The notes under the pieces were generated by a model that worked only from the letters and a program-made list of their open reading frames with translations, was not told the origin of the DNA and searched no databases. Position numbers and translations under genes: made by a program. Of a DNA stretch of 64,000 nt, positions 10,823 to 21,510 are shown one piece after another. Location of the stretch: the NCBI GenBank assembly GCA_018398765.1, contig JAHBMJ010000477.1, positions 40,821 to 104,820 on the forward strand, in the 5' to 3' direction. Origin of the DNA: Chromera velia. Lineage: Eukaryota > Sar > Chromeraceae. How positions within the stretch are numbered: position 1 is the first letter of the stretch; the number at the start of each line of letters is the position of its first letter.

Positions 10823-12315
10823 ATGAGGCTTTGTTTTTTGGGGTTTTGGATATTTTGGGAATGCAAGGGGAGAGGGGTACGAGCGGCAGCTCCCGTGTCC
10901 CTGGTCGCTATTTTGATTTTCCTTTCTCTCCTCGTCTCTCCCGGGACTGCTGTCACGCTGACTGCCTTCCTTCCGTCCGGAAGTTGTGCGTCAAGGGAGT
11001 GGGGGGAGGGAGAGGGGGACCGCCGTCTCCGTCACCGTCACTGTGGACGGTCTGCGGGAGGCCGAATTTTTGGGTTCTCCTCCGAACACAGACGGGGCAC
11101 GGGTGCTCAGGGCAGTCTCTTGTTGGGGGGGGAAGAGAGTGGGAGCCGTGGTAAAGGAAAGGGGGGTCATACGTTGCTCCGTGCGAGCAGACGCACGAAT
11201 GGTGTTATAGGGGGGGGTCTTGCTTCGACGCTCCGAGACAGTCTCCATGATTTGGCCTACTCTGTGCTTGTCCTGCCGTTCGAAGCTCGACGCGACTCTT
11301 TTGAGACTTCGCGGGAGGGGTCGACAGTGGAGGAAGTGCTGGATGCCCTGGGGCGCGTCTCTGTGGTCGCCCCTGCTAGTACCTACAGCTACAACCAGTT
11401 GATCACTGCGTGTAGCCGCCACAGCGATTTTGGTGTTTGTCAGGAATTGTTCAGAGAAATGAAGGCTGAGGGATTGTCACCCAACAGGTGCACCTTCAAT
11501 GCTCTTCTGTTCGCGTGCATTCGAGCAAAGGGTGGGTCGCGGGTCGACGACGCCCTACTGCTGTTTGCAGAAATGAAAGGTATGGGGATCACCCCCGATG
11601 TCCAAACTTTCAAGCACATGGTGGCTACTGCAGCCCTCGCACCTGGGGGGAGCAAGTGGGAGCTTGCCCGAAGTCTCGCTAGAGAAATGCGCTCGCGCGG
11701 TATCTGCGCAGACGGTGAGCTGTACAAGTATTTAATTAGCGCAGCAGCCATGGCGGCAGGCGGCTGTCCCTGGGAGCGGGTCCTCTCTGTGTTCAACCAA
11801 ATGAGAGCAGATGCTGTGGTGCCTGATGAACAGGTCAGCCGGGGGGGGGAAGTTAGACTGGCCCTTCTTTCCTTCCTCGCTTTTCGTTCGTACCCCTGGC
11901 CGTCCGCGCTCTTTCTGTCCCCTCCAGTTAGTGAGGAGGGCCGACAAGAGAAAAGAAGAGAGGAAAAAGAAAGAAAAAAAAGGCTCTGTATCCTCTTTCC
12001 CTTTACAGCGAGCTGTGATTTAGCTGCGGAGCCTATTTGATAGTCTTGTCGTCTCTGCCACTCGGAAATAGGCTCTGAATGTCTGCTTTTCTTTCGGATT
12101 CTGATTCAGAAGCAGAAGTGAAGGAGAGAACCTCCGCCCGTCCAGTGTCGTGAAAGAACGTTCGTGTGTGTCGAAGAGCTGCACGTCCATTGCCTTGAAG
12201 TTCAATGGCAGAGGAACCCCAGAGGAACCGCTCTATCACATCGCTACCTTTTCTTTCTTTTTTTCTTTTCTTTTTCTTTTCTTTTCTTTTCTTTTCTTCC
12301 TTCCTTCCTTCCTTC

Positions 12316-12346
<31 letters not shown>

Positions 12347-13564
12347 TCACAAGTTGTGTGTGTGTGGAAAAAGAAAGGCGACTCTCTTCCTCAAAGTGCG
12401 GAGTCTCTCAAAGACAGAAGTCAGTGAGTGCACGTTCAGCCAGATGCTTTCATCAGTCGAACGCTCGACCCGACTTTCCATTCTTTCTCGCTCGCTTGCT
12501 TGCAGGTCTACCGGATGCTTATCACATCTTTTGCGACGGCCCCAGCCGGATCGGGGTTGAACCAAGCGATGACCCTGTTCAGAGAAATGAAGGCAGCGGG
12601 GGTGGCAGGTTCTGCATTGGTGTATAAGATCCTCATTAACGGCACAGCTAGGGCGACGGGGGGGGCAAGGTGGGAGCGTGCCGTTACGCTTTTTGAAGAG
12701 ATGAAGAAAGAGGGGATTGAACCTGACGAGGACGTCTACACCGTTTTGATTGGCTGTGCGGCACTTGTGCCTAACTCTGTGCGTGTGGAGAAGGCGCGCG
12801 AGTTGTTTGTGGAGATGCAGAGGAGAGGGATGAAGCCGGATGGGTGGATAGTCAGAGTGATGCATGGATGGATGTCAGTCGGAACATCCTCCTCGTCTTC
12901 TTCTTCTTCCGTGTCTCCTTCTTCCGGATCATCCGCCCTTGACGGGGCCGAGGTTCAACCTGCAGGGTCTCCCGTCTCCTCCCAGACACAGACGGAGGCA
13001 AAGGTTCTTGACCCCTTAGCAGACGGTGGAATGCCGTCTTCCTCTTCTTCTTTTTCTTGTTCCTCCCCTGTCTCTTACAGCCCCCGTGTTTTGTCCGAGA
13101 GGAAGGGGGAGGGAGAAGAAGGAGGCAGAGAGAGACAAGTCCCGGGGGAATCTAGGTTGTCCTTTCTGAAAGGAGAAGGAGAGGGAGGGAGAGAGAATAA
13201 TGAAAGGGAGGGCCGGAAAGAGGGGAACCGTGCTTCACAGACAAACAGACCACCTCAGGTTTTGAATTTGGATGCAGGGCAGACTGAGACCCCCTCTAGT
13301 CTCTCGGTCGGTCGGTCAGGGCGGGGGGGGAGAGGTAAATCCGTTTCTTCGTCTCCCTCCTCCCCAGTTTCCTCATCGGAGCCTAGATCATTTTCTTCTT
13401 TTGAGGGGGAAGCAGAGAGTGAAGAGACCGCGTCAGAAGAGGGCAGCAGTAAAAGGCACAGGGGCAGAGAGAGAGGGAGGCTGAAAGGGCAGGGGAGTGA
13501 GAAGGCAGAAGACGGAACGGGAGAGGGAGAGGAGGGAAATGGGCAAGGTGAGGCGCTTTTGTGA
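10823..13564 (+). CDS. PPR (pentatricopeptide repeat) protein, probably organelle-targeted
   Basis: Two exons, 10823-11833 and 12506-13564, join in phase 0 (donor gtcagc, acceptor tgcag) to give about 689 residues. PPR proteins bind organellar RNA and act in processing, editing or translation. Seven units of about 38 residues run from about residue 187 to 450, for example TYSYNQLITACS with EMKAEGLSPN, and VYTVLIGCAALV with EMQRRGMKPD. Exon 2 begins at the start of the fifth unit. The N-terminus is hydrophobic (VSLVAILIFLSLLVSPGTAV), consistent with a signal peptide, and is followed by a Ser/Arg-rich stretch. That suggests a bipartite leader to a complex plastid (inference). The C-terminal 240 residues are Ser/Glu/Gly-rich low complexity and end at TGA 13562-13564. 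An AAG/GTGAGG at about 13547 could instead be a donor to an unseen exon. Confidence 0.85.
12246..12350 (+). repeat. Pyrimidine tract (TTTTC/TTCC/TTTC)n in the PPR intron
   Basis: A 100-bp tract of C and T in simple repeats lies upstream of the acceptor of the only intron of the PPR gene. The ORFs rich in Phe and Ser across it are artefacts. Confidence 0.85.
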
Positions 13565-14616
13565 AAGCTTTTGTTTTTGTCTAAAAGAAACGCTTCTCTT
13601 CTCTGCCCCTCCTGGGCGAACAGCGCGAGTGGTTAGTAGGATGGGTTCATTCTCTTCATTCTGTTTTTGTGGTGTCCTTTTGATTTCTATGTTTTTGAAG
13701 GTCTCGATTGGATTGGCGGTGTCAGGTGTGGGGGGATGGGACTAAAGAGTGAAGAAAGAATGAAGCACACAGGCAGCCTATGAAGACAGGTAGGATGCTT
13801 TGCAGGGAGTGTGGGAGGGAGGGACGGGGAATGTTGGAGACCTGTTCTTTCTTTCGTTCTTTTCTTTCTTTCTTTCTTTCTTTCGTTCGTTCATTCTTTC
13901 TGTCTTTCTTCGTTTGTTTGTCCTTCATGGATTTGATATCTCGTGTCTGTCTGTTCTGTTTGCCCATGTCTTTACATTTCCTGTCTGGATGCGCAACTCT
14001 CTTCCTCTACCGGATTCTTTTGGTTGGTCTTTCTCCTGTCTTCGTTTTCTCTTTCTTTTCTTGCATAAAATTGTTGTGCCTGTATGTGCCCGGTCATGGT
14101 GAAGGGGAAAAGAAGGCAGCAAGAAACCCAAAGAGAGGCTCTGACTGTCGGTCTGGTTTCAGCCCTTTGTTTTGTGGTCATGTCTCGTGTAGATGCATGT
14201 TGCATTGTGTGGTGGACAGGGAAGGCGATGTAAGGGGTGCAGGTTTTAACAAACGATCGAAAGGCGTGAGGAGAGAAGCAGATGCAAAAAGAATCTCTCT
14301 CTCCATCTCTCTCTCTATCAAGGGGGGTCCCGTCTCATCCCTGCATTGCCCTTCAATGGAAGAGACTCTGTGGGTGTAGAGACGGAGGGAATAATCAGAG
14401 AGCAAGAAGGAAAAACGAAAGAAGAGACTGCAAGGCGTTGCCTGTCTCCTCTCGTGCCCTTGTTTGTCTCGTCTGGATGTGCGTGCAATGTGTCTCTTTG
14501 TCTCAGTTTGTCTGTGTCTCTGTCTCTCTTCTTTTCATCATTTCTTCTTTCCTCTTCGCATGCCTCCATTCTCTTCTACGCCCCGCCACGCCTTCTTGCT
14601 GTGTTTGCCAACTTCC

Positions 14617-14665
<49 letters not shown>

Positions 14666-15445
14666 TGTGCGTGCGTGTGCGTCTGCCGGCGACGAGCCCT
14701 GCAAACGGAAGTTCATGGGTTTGTTTCATTTCGGATTTTGGCAAGTGCTGCTCCTTTCTTTTCTGTCTTTCTTCCTTTTCTTGTCGTTTTTCTGCCTTAA
14801 TATCTCGTTTTTTCTTTCGTCGTCTGTTCTCTTCTTTCTTTTCTCTTCGTCCGTATTGGGTTGGCGTGATTGATGCGTTGTTGTCCCCCCAGCGCCTTTT
14901 CGGAAGATGAGTGGGACGTTTTGTTTTGTTAGGGTCGCCTTTTGAGTGTTTTTCTCTTTTTCCTTGCTTTTCTCCTCGATTCTCTTTTTTTTCTTCCTTT
15001 CTTTTGAAGAGAGGGTGAGGTTAATTAAATTTGAGAGGGATCTGTGCAGAGAAGGCACCAGACTGCCTCTCTGAGTTCGCGCTTTTGTTCTCGTCATGCA
15101 AATGCAAAGAAGTAGGGTCATCTCAACCGCTCGACTGTTCGCTCAGCTGGCGGAAGAGGAAGAGAGGATCCGATTATTTAATTTAACTGCCAGCAATTCT
15201 CCGTTAATTCCAATTTGGTTCGCTGTCCAATTTTCCTTCGATCGGACTGTCCGCCGGTTTTGTCGAGTTGCCCATCATTTCTTTCTGTCCTCCGCCCTCC
15301 CTCGATTTATGATGTGGAGACGTATCGTTTTTGTTGCCTCAGTGTACCATACCGCACCATTAATTCTTTTCTTGTCCCGCCTTTTCTTCCCCCTTTCTTT
15401 TCATTCCAGTTTGCATCGTTCGAAGTCCTTGGTTGTCCATTCTTT

Positions 15446-15480
<35 letters not shown>

Positions 15481-15937
15481 TGTCCTCTCTGTCTGATGTT
15501 TGTGTGACTATGATGGTTTCTCTTCATTCCTGCTGGCTGCATGGTCATCGCATTTGTTGCCATTCAAGCTGGGTCCACACCCACGATCATGAATTCAGAC
15601 ACACCCTCACACCCTTGCAGCATGATTACGCCGGATACATAGTGGGAGCGTGGGACAGAAAGACACAGAGGGGGGGGGAAAGGGGACAGGGGGGGGGGAA
15701 AGAATTTTGTCCAGACTTTCGGTACAGGGATGCCGATGCTACCTGTTCACTTTTCGTTTTCTGTGGAGTCCCCCCTGTGACCGTCGTTCTTGTTCATTCC
15801 CGTGCCCCCGTGCTTTCCTGTGTGTCTGCGCAAAGCGCAAAAGAAAGAAAGCTAGAGGGAGGTACGAAGCTTGCTCAAAGGATCGTTGACGGTTTTTGTG
15901 TGTAAGAAGAATGCAGAGAGCTTGCATTTACGCACAT

Positions 15938-15976
<39 letters not shown>

Positions 15977-16797
15977 TTAAGGCTACGGGAAAAGAGAAAG
16001 GGCCTGCATGCAGAGTTGTTGAGAATTTGTGAGAGGAAGATCCGAAAGAAGACTGCGAAAAGAAATAGATTGAGGACAGAATTTGTTTCTCTGCCTGGCT
16101 GCCTGCTTGCACTTCTTCCCTTCGCTTGCCCGGCGGAGTGTTTTTCTTTCGTCTTCCCCCCCTCCTATCCGGACACAGAAGTCTGTTCATCACCCTATTA
16201 ACTCTATCCTTTGTTCCGTCCTGTCCGCTGAAGCGACTGCCCTCCTCGCCCTTAGAAGCAGATGCATTGTCTGGTGTTTCTCGACCCACTCCCTTCTTTT
16301 TCCCCTACGCGCCCGTTGAATCTCGGGGTTCCTTCGTGCTTTCCCTCCAGACGGCATTCAGACAGGCTTGTAGAGTGTAATCAAGTTAAATTAGTTAGTT
16401 CCTCGATCGACCCACCGACCCACCCAGCGATCGAGATCGAATCCTACCACCTCCATGGCTTCGTTCGTATGAATAGTATTGCGCTTGTTTGCATGATTGA
16501 TTTTTCGATCCGCTCACTGGCAACTACCCGCCTAGCTGTTTATAGCGTGTTTTGTCTGTCAGACAGACTTCAGTTTGTCAGTGGCTCCGTGGAGTTAACT
16601 TTCGATCGATCGTGGCTGACCGACTGCTTCAAAAAGCGGTCAACGAAGACTGTTACGAAGTGCAACTATGAGCTTCAAAACGAGAGGAAAATTCGTGGAG
16701 GGGGGAGGAAAAGATGCTAATGAAAAGATGAAAAGTACCAACGTGAGACGTGCTGCCTGGGTATGCAAAGTTGTTTCATAAATTGATCTAGGAATTG
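13565..16797. other. Intergenic, pyrimidine-rich with microsatellites; no supported gene
   Basis: The region contains CTTT runs (about 13850-13910), (CT)n-(GT)n (about 14620-14680), a GTCT run (about 15447-15480) and a (CA)n-(GA)n run (about 15937-15976). The plus-strand ORFs, the longest at 15096-15905, are Phe/Ser/Leu/Cys-rich because of the pyrimidine bias and show no recognisable domain. It may include the 3' untranslated part of the PPR gene. Confidence 0.5.
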
Positions 16798-16965
16798 ACA
16801 GGAATGTGTCTCCCTGAAAAAACAGAGGATTGAAACAACAACTACACAGTACGGTTAGGAGTAACGAAAGTAGGACGGTTACTAGGCGGCCGTTAGGCCG
16901 CCCAGTTACCAATTTTGTGGTGACGGTAGTAGTGTTCCAATGGTAGTGGTAGTAGCCAAAAACAG
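16798..16965 (+). repeat. Left arm of an inverted repeat that flanks the copia element
   Basis: It begins CAGGAATGTGTC and contains ACACAGTACGGTTAGGAGT. The reverse complement of 23640-23805 begins CAGGAATGTTTTG and contains ACACAGTATGGTTAGGAGT. Both continue with GGTAACC-type palindromic pieces and a TGGTAGTGGTA-type end. The two arms look like the terminal inverted repeats of an older element into which the copia element inserted. Confidence 0.5.
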
Positions 16966-17095
16966 GCAGATTTGGCCATATTTTTAGTCAAACTTAACCT
17001 ATAAAACCAATTTTAGACTAGTAAAAATCATATTTTTGGCATTGATTAAAAGTTTATTCTGGTAAGACTCAATGTTCATCATTTTATGACTGAAC

Positions 17096-17611
17096 TGTTA
17101 GTGCGCGCGGGGGTGGACGGACGCGCGGGCCACTGCACGCGCGACGCCCGCCGCCGCCGCCCATGATGATCTAACGATTTGCATGCGCGAGTCGATACAT
17201 GCATGCATGCAGATTTCATTCATGTACATGCAGACGTGAATGATTGAATGATTGCCTCTTCGTGACAACAGTGACGAAGAGACCCGATTCATGACAGTCG
17301 GTAATTAGCCGATTGAGAGACAGCCGATTCTATGTGCATGTGACGTGTCGATCCGAATAGTCGCATCCTCTCGATCGACACAACGTAGACGGCAACAGAT
17401 TGAGAAGATAGAAGTCGGAATGCTGGGATTAAGGTCAGTCCTTCTAGATCTAGACTTCTTGACGTTAAATGCTCTGAGTACACTGCTTCTACTATCATTG
17501 CTTTGTACTTAGCCTAGCGCTGTCGGCTTGCTTCCTAGCCTACTTCCTCCAGTCTCAGTTCCTGTGTACAGACTGTTGCTCCGATGTCTGACTCAGGCCT
17601 GAACCCTAACA
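17096..17611 (+). repeat. 5' LTR of the copia element
   Basis: 516 bp with TGTTAG/CTAACA ends. It includes a CATGCATGCATGCAG palindromic cluster at about 17198 and the first codons of gag (ATG at 17584). A TGG-starting primer-binding candidate, TGGTGTCCCAGACGCGGG, follows one base after the LTR at 17613-17630. The donor tRNA was not identified. Confidence 0.9.
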
Positions 17612-18828
17612 CTGGTGTCCCAGACGCGGGCGATAAGCCTTCTTCTTCTGCTTCCAATACTGCAGGCTGGCAGGAGCAGAGGATTGTTAAACTGGAGGCG
17701 GATCTGGCCAAGGCGCTGAGCTTGCTGATGGCGAGCCAGTCGGCTCAAACTTCTGCTGCAGCTGCATCTTCTGCTCCCCCGGCTGCTCTGAAGCCGCCTG
17801 ATTTCTCTTGGGTTCCCAAGGTGAAGTCGCTGAAGGCTACCCACCTGGACAACTGGATGGATGACTGGAAGACACAGTCTAGCCTCTTCCTGTCCTCCCG
17901 GTATCACCCCGATGCCAACTTCCTGATCGAGATCTACAAGTACGCCCTGCTCCATGCCTTTTCGGACTTCGAAGAGCTCCGTAAAGACGTCCACACAGCA
18001 GCAGCCCAGGGCCACGAGATCGATAAATTGCTCAACACCGTGATCAATCACTACTTGAATGACAAGCCTGTCGAGAAGACCATCACTGAGGAGAATTTCC
18101 ATTCTCTTCGCCGTGAGAAGGAGAGGGGGGAGACACTGAAGGAAGTGTTGCGCAGACTGGACAAGGTCATTCGTTCTTCCGATGCCAAGGGCTTCACTCC
18201 AATGGACAAGGACACGAAGAAGCTCTGCGTGAAGCGTCTGTTCCTCACCCATGAGTGGACAGACATCGCAGAAAAGGCTGCGATGGAATTGAAGAAAGAC
18301 ATCGACTCCCTGACCTACTCCGACATCCGTCCGTTTGCCGACCGCAAGGCAGATGCACTTGCCTACAAGTCTGCTCTTCACGGTGCTGAGTCCAAGGGCT
18401 CAAAGAAGGAGTCGGGGAGTAGACATGAGTTCGGGGGTGCCGCTGAGAAGCAGGATTCCAGAAAGAAGGGTGCAAAGAAGCCCAAGGGGAAGAAGAAAAA
18501 GCAGCAGGTGAAGCTGTTTGAAGAAACTGCAGGCAAGGCAGAGGGAACAAAGTGTAACAACTGCGGTTTCGTTCACCGCAGCCCAGACTACTGCCCCGCC
18601 TCCAAGAGTGAGTGCAAAACTGAGTGGGGGGGGTGCGGAAAGACTGGTCACTTCGCTCGGTGCTGCTCCAAGAAGAAGAACTCTCCCATGGGGAAGAAGG
18701 AGAGTGCACGCCCCGCTGAGCGGCGTTCCCGCAGTTCACCTTCCTCCTCCCGCCGCTCTGATTCCGAGTCCTCATATCCCGATCTGGTGGAGAGCGACTT
18801 AGGCTCAGACTGTGATTCGGTTTTTTGA
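17584..18828 (+). CDS. gag: Copia gag polyprotein (capsid plus zinc knuckles)
   Basis: 414 residues, open from the ATG within the 5' LTR to TGA at 18826-18828. Gag forms the virus-like particle that packages the element RNA. The N-terminal 80 residues are Ala/Ser-rich. The central part (about 85-260) is helical and capsid-like, with WMDDWKTQSSLF and EEFHSLRREKERGETLKEV-like spacing (the actual text here is ENFHSLRREKERGETLKEV). A Lys-rich linker leads to two Cys/His knuckles at about residues 323-362: CNNCGFVHRSPDYC, and CGKTGHFARCC preceded by further cysteines. The C-terminus is Ser/Arg-rich. The first nine codons and the primer-binding candidate lie in the LTR and at its edge, so the coding sequence overlaps these replication signals. 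In yeast Ty1 the TYA frame likewise starts inside the LTR. The Met at 17584 is the first in frame near the LTR end. Confidence 0.88.
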   Translation: MSDSGLNPNTGVPDAGDKPSSSASNTAGWQEQRIVKLEADLAKALSLLMASQSAQTSAAAASSAPPAALKPPDFSWVPKVKSLKATHLDNWMDDWKTQSSLFLSSRYHPDANFLIEIYKYALLHAFSDFEELRKDVHTAAAQGHEIDKLLNTVINHYLNDKPVEKTITEENFHSLRREKERGETLKEVLRRLDKVIRSSDAKGFTPMDKDTKKLCVKRLFLTHEWTDIAEKAAMELKKDIDSLTYSDIRPFADRKADALAYKSALHGAESKGSKKESGSRHEFGGAAEKQDSRKKGAKKPKGKKKKQQVKLFEETAGKAEGTKCNNCGFVHRSPDYCPASKSECKTEWGGCGKTGHFARCCSKKKNSPMGKKESARPAERRSRSSPSSSRRSDSESSYPDLVESDLGSDCDSVF

Positions 18829-18971
18829 GCCGGTCAGGTGGGTCTTTCGAGACCTCCAGTCTGAATGAGCGACTGCAACCTGCCTTTGTTGTTTCTTCTT
18901 TGAGGGGACGACAGGGGAAGGGAGCAGTGAAGGATTCCCGGGGCTAGGAGGTCCCAAGGGAACATGTACGC

Positions 18972-21479
18972 ATGGTTCGGGCGACGTTCCGGAACATGCA
19001 CTGGCCTGAGAGAGTGCTACCGGTGGGAGCGGTCGCAGGACCGAGGGCATCCGTCAGGGGAGCGAGACGCTTCGATGAACCTCGGCAAGGCAAGGCCACT
19101 AAGCTCCCCCGGTCAGTCGATTTATTGTCAACAGCAACGGCAGCAACTTCTGCGTCCAAAGAGTCGGGTGCTACACCTTCTCTTTCTTGTGCTTTTCGTG
19201 TGCAGACAAAAACTTCGAGAGCGCGCATTCTCTCGAAGACAGATGCAGACGACGAGTTACTGCCAGACACCGGCTGTACATTCAGCCTGCTCAACGAGGA
19301 GTTCGCAAAGTACTCGGTCGGTCAGAAGAAAAGATGCACGGAGTTCAACCTTGCCGCAAAGGGTGGCCCCGATGCGTCTCCTTTTGTTACTGACAACGTG
19401 CACCTCTTCCACTTCCCTGTTCGAGATGAGTTCGGGAAGGTGAGGCAGGTTCCTGAGGAGGGGGCTATTCACCCTTCCGTAGGCAGAGGTCTCCTCCCCT
19501 GTGCAGAGAAGGAGATTTTCCTTTCGAAGAGACGGAGGCGTCGCAGCTATGTCACGTTGACTAACACCAGCTTTTGGGCCCCCGTTGAGCGATCGGGATG
19601 GATGCCAGCCCTCCGTCTCTGCTAAAACGATGAAGCAGCAGCAGCCGCGCAGATGAATGCGCCCCTTAATGCCTGAAAGAAGAAAGTTTTCTACTCTTCC
19701 TCTCTCTCTGCAGAGGCTCGTTCCGCAGAAACCCTTCCTGCAGAGAGGAAGCGACACCTGCTCTATGTCTTGCATTCCCGACTTGCGCATTCCGTGGGCG
19801 CTCGTCTTGAAAAGACTCTAGAAGAAATAGGAGTGCCTCTTTCCTTCTCTCCTCAAGAGTGCAGAGATGTGAGGGATTTGTGCGAAGCGTGCAAGTCAGT
19901 CAATCAGAGAAAGGAAAGGATCCCTGCAAAAGGGATTTTCAAAAAGGAAAAGTCGGGAGAGAAGAAGTAAGCAGTAAAGCGTGTTCGTTTTTCCGTTGAA
20001 GAGAAAACCTCATCCGTAGCCAAGGGTGACAAGCCAGCCCAAAAGTCGAAGCAGCCGCAGCATGCAAAGGAGCGCGCTCCCTTCAACCAAGTCATCTTTC
20101 ATGACTTGAAGGAGATGCGGACGAAAAGTGTGGGAGGATTTCGCTACATTTCGGTGATCGTTTGTGGCGGGGTTAAGAAAGTTTCTCTCTCTGCACTTCG
20201 TAGAAAGCGCCACACAGTGTGGTACCTTCGTCAGTGGGTGTGCAGATGGCAGGTTCGCGGTTTCGGAAAGCCTCTTGTCGTTCGAACAGACAACGGGGGT
20301 GAGTTCGGCGGAGAAGAAGACAAGATTAGGTACGCAGCGGCGTGTGATGACATGGGTCTTCACCATGAGAGGGGTCCCCCTTTTAGCCCTGAGGTTCAGT
20401 CAGATGTTGAACGTGTGAACTCGACTGTCATCTCTCTTCTCAGAAAGACTTTGATTCAGCTCCATCTTCCTCTTTCTTTGTGGCCTGCCTTTCTCTCCAG
20501 CGTTGCTAATCAGTTAGGTGATGTCGTTCATAGTAAGACAGGCATGTCTCCCAATTCTTTGATTTTCGGTCATGCGTGTGGAGTGCCCCCAATCGCAATG
20601 GGGGATGAGGTTCGTGTGATAGATCCCGCAGGTTCAACGGACCCTCTTTCAAAGAGTGAGCGAGCACTCTTCAGGGGGGTACAAGGCCCGCAGGTCTGTT
20701 CGCTCGTTGTGTTGCGGAGGGGTCGATGGGTCCCTTTGCGTGTGTATCCACAGCATGTCAGGCTTAAGAAGTGGTTGGGTGTGGACGAAGTACAGAAATG
20801 GAGAGAGGTAAGGAAAGAAAAGAAAGTTGAAAAGGAGTCTGGTGGATGGCCGCGTTCATCTGTCTGTGATGATGACGATGAGAGTCCGGGTGTTCCAGCA
20901 GTTGATTTGCATTCAGGGGGGGAAGACGTCGAGCCTGATTCTTCTTTCCCAGAAACAGAGCTTTTCCAGCTGCGTGATGAAAATGGAAATGAGCATCCCC
21001 GCCGCCAAGCAGGCAGGTGGGTGCTAGCAAGGAACACAGACGGTGCCCTTTGGCCTGGTTGTATTGTTCGAGAAGGAATAAAGTAAGAGCGAGGCTTGAA
21101 GGTAGCCAGATTCAATAAAGACGATAATGGAAAATGGAAGCCGAAAGAAATCGAGCATCATGTCAAGCAGCAAGACATAGTAGAGCGTTTCGATCCTCCT
21201 GTCGGGGGTGGCATTCCAGCAGACCTTCTTTCTCGTTTGGATGAATCTGACCCTCCTTCCTCCTCTGTTCCTCTTCAGTCTGCTCCTGATGTTTTTGCAG
21301 AGTCCCTTCCATCCTCTGACCATGCTGTCATCTCTTCTAATCCTGTGCTTGATGACGTCGATGTCATGCCGATTGATGTTGACCCAGTCGTAAAGCAGAT
21401 TCAAGAGGAGGTCTGCCGTACAAATTTTCTCGATTGGAAAAGCAAAGGAAGAAAAGAGAAGAAAGCAATCATCTTTCAG

Positions 21480-21510
<31 letters not shown>

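Noticed and set aside
14282-14910. Three overlapping ORFs of 148-175 codons
   Set aside because: Driven by CT and GT runs; Ser/Leu/Cys/Val-rich without any domain.
15096-15905. 269-codon plus-strand ORF
   Set aside because: Composition follows the pyrimidine bias and a GTCT run. No domain, no splice context.
17593-18381. 262-codon antisense ORF opposite copia gag
   Set aside because: Shadow of gag codon usage. Gag has capsid and zinc-knuckle features in the sense frame.
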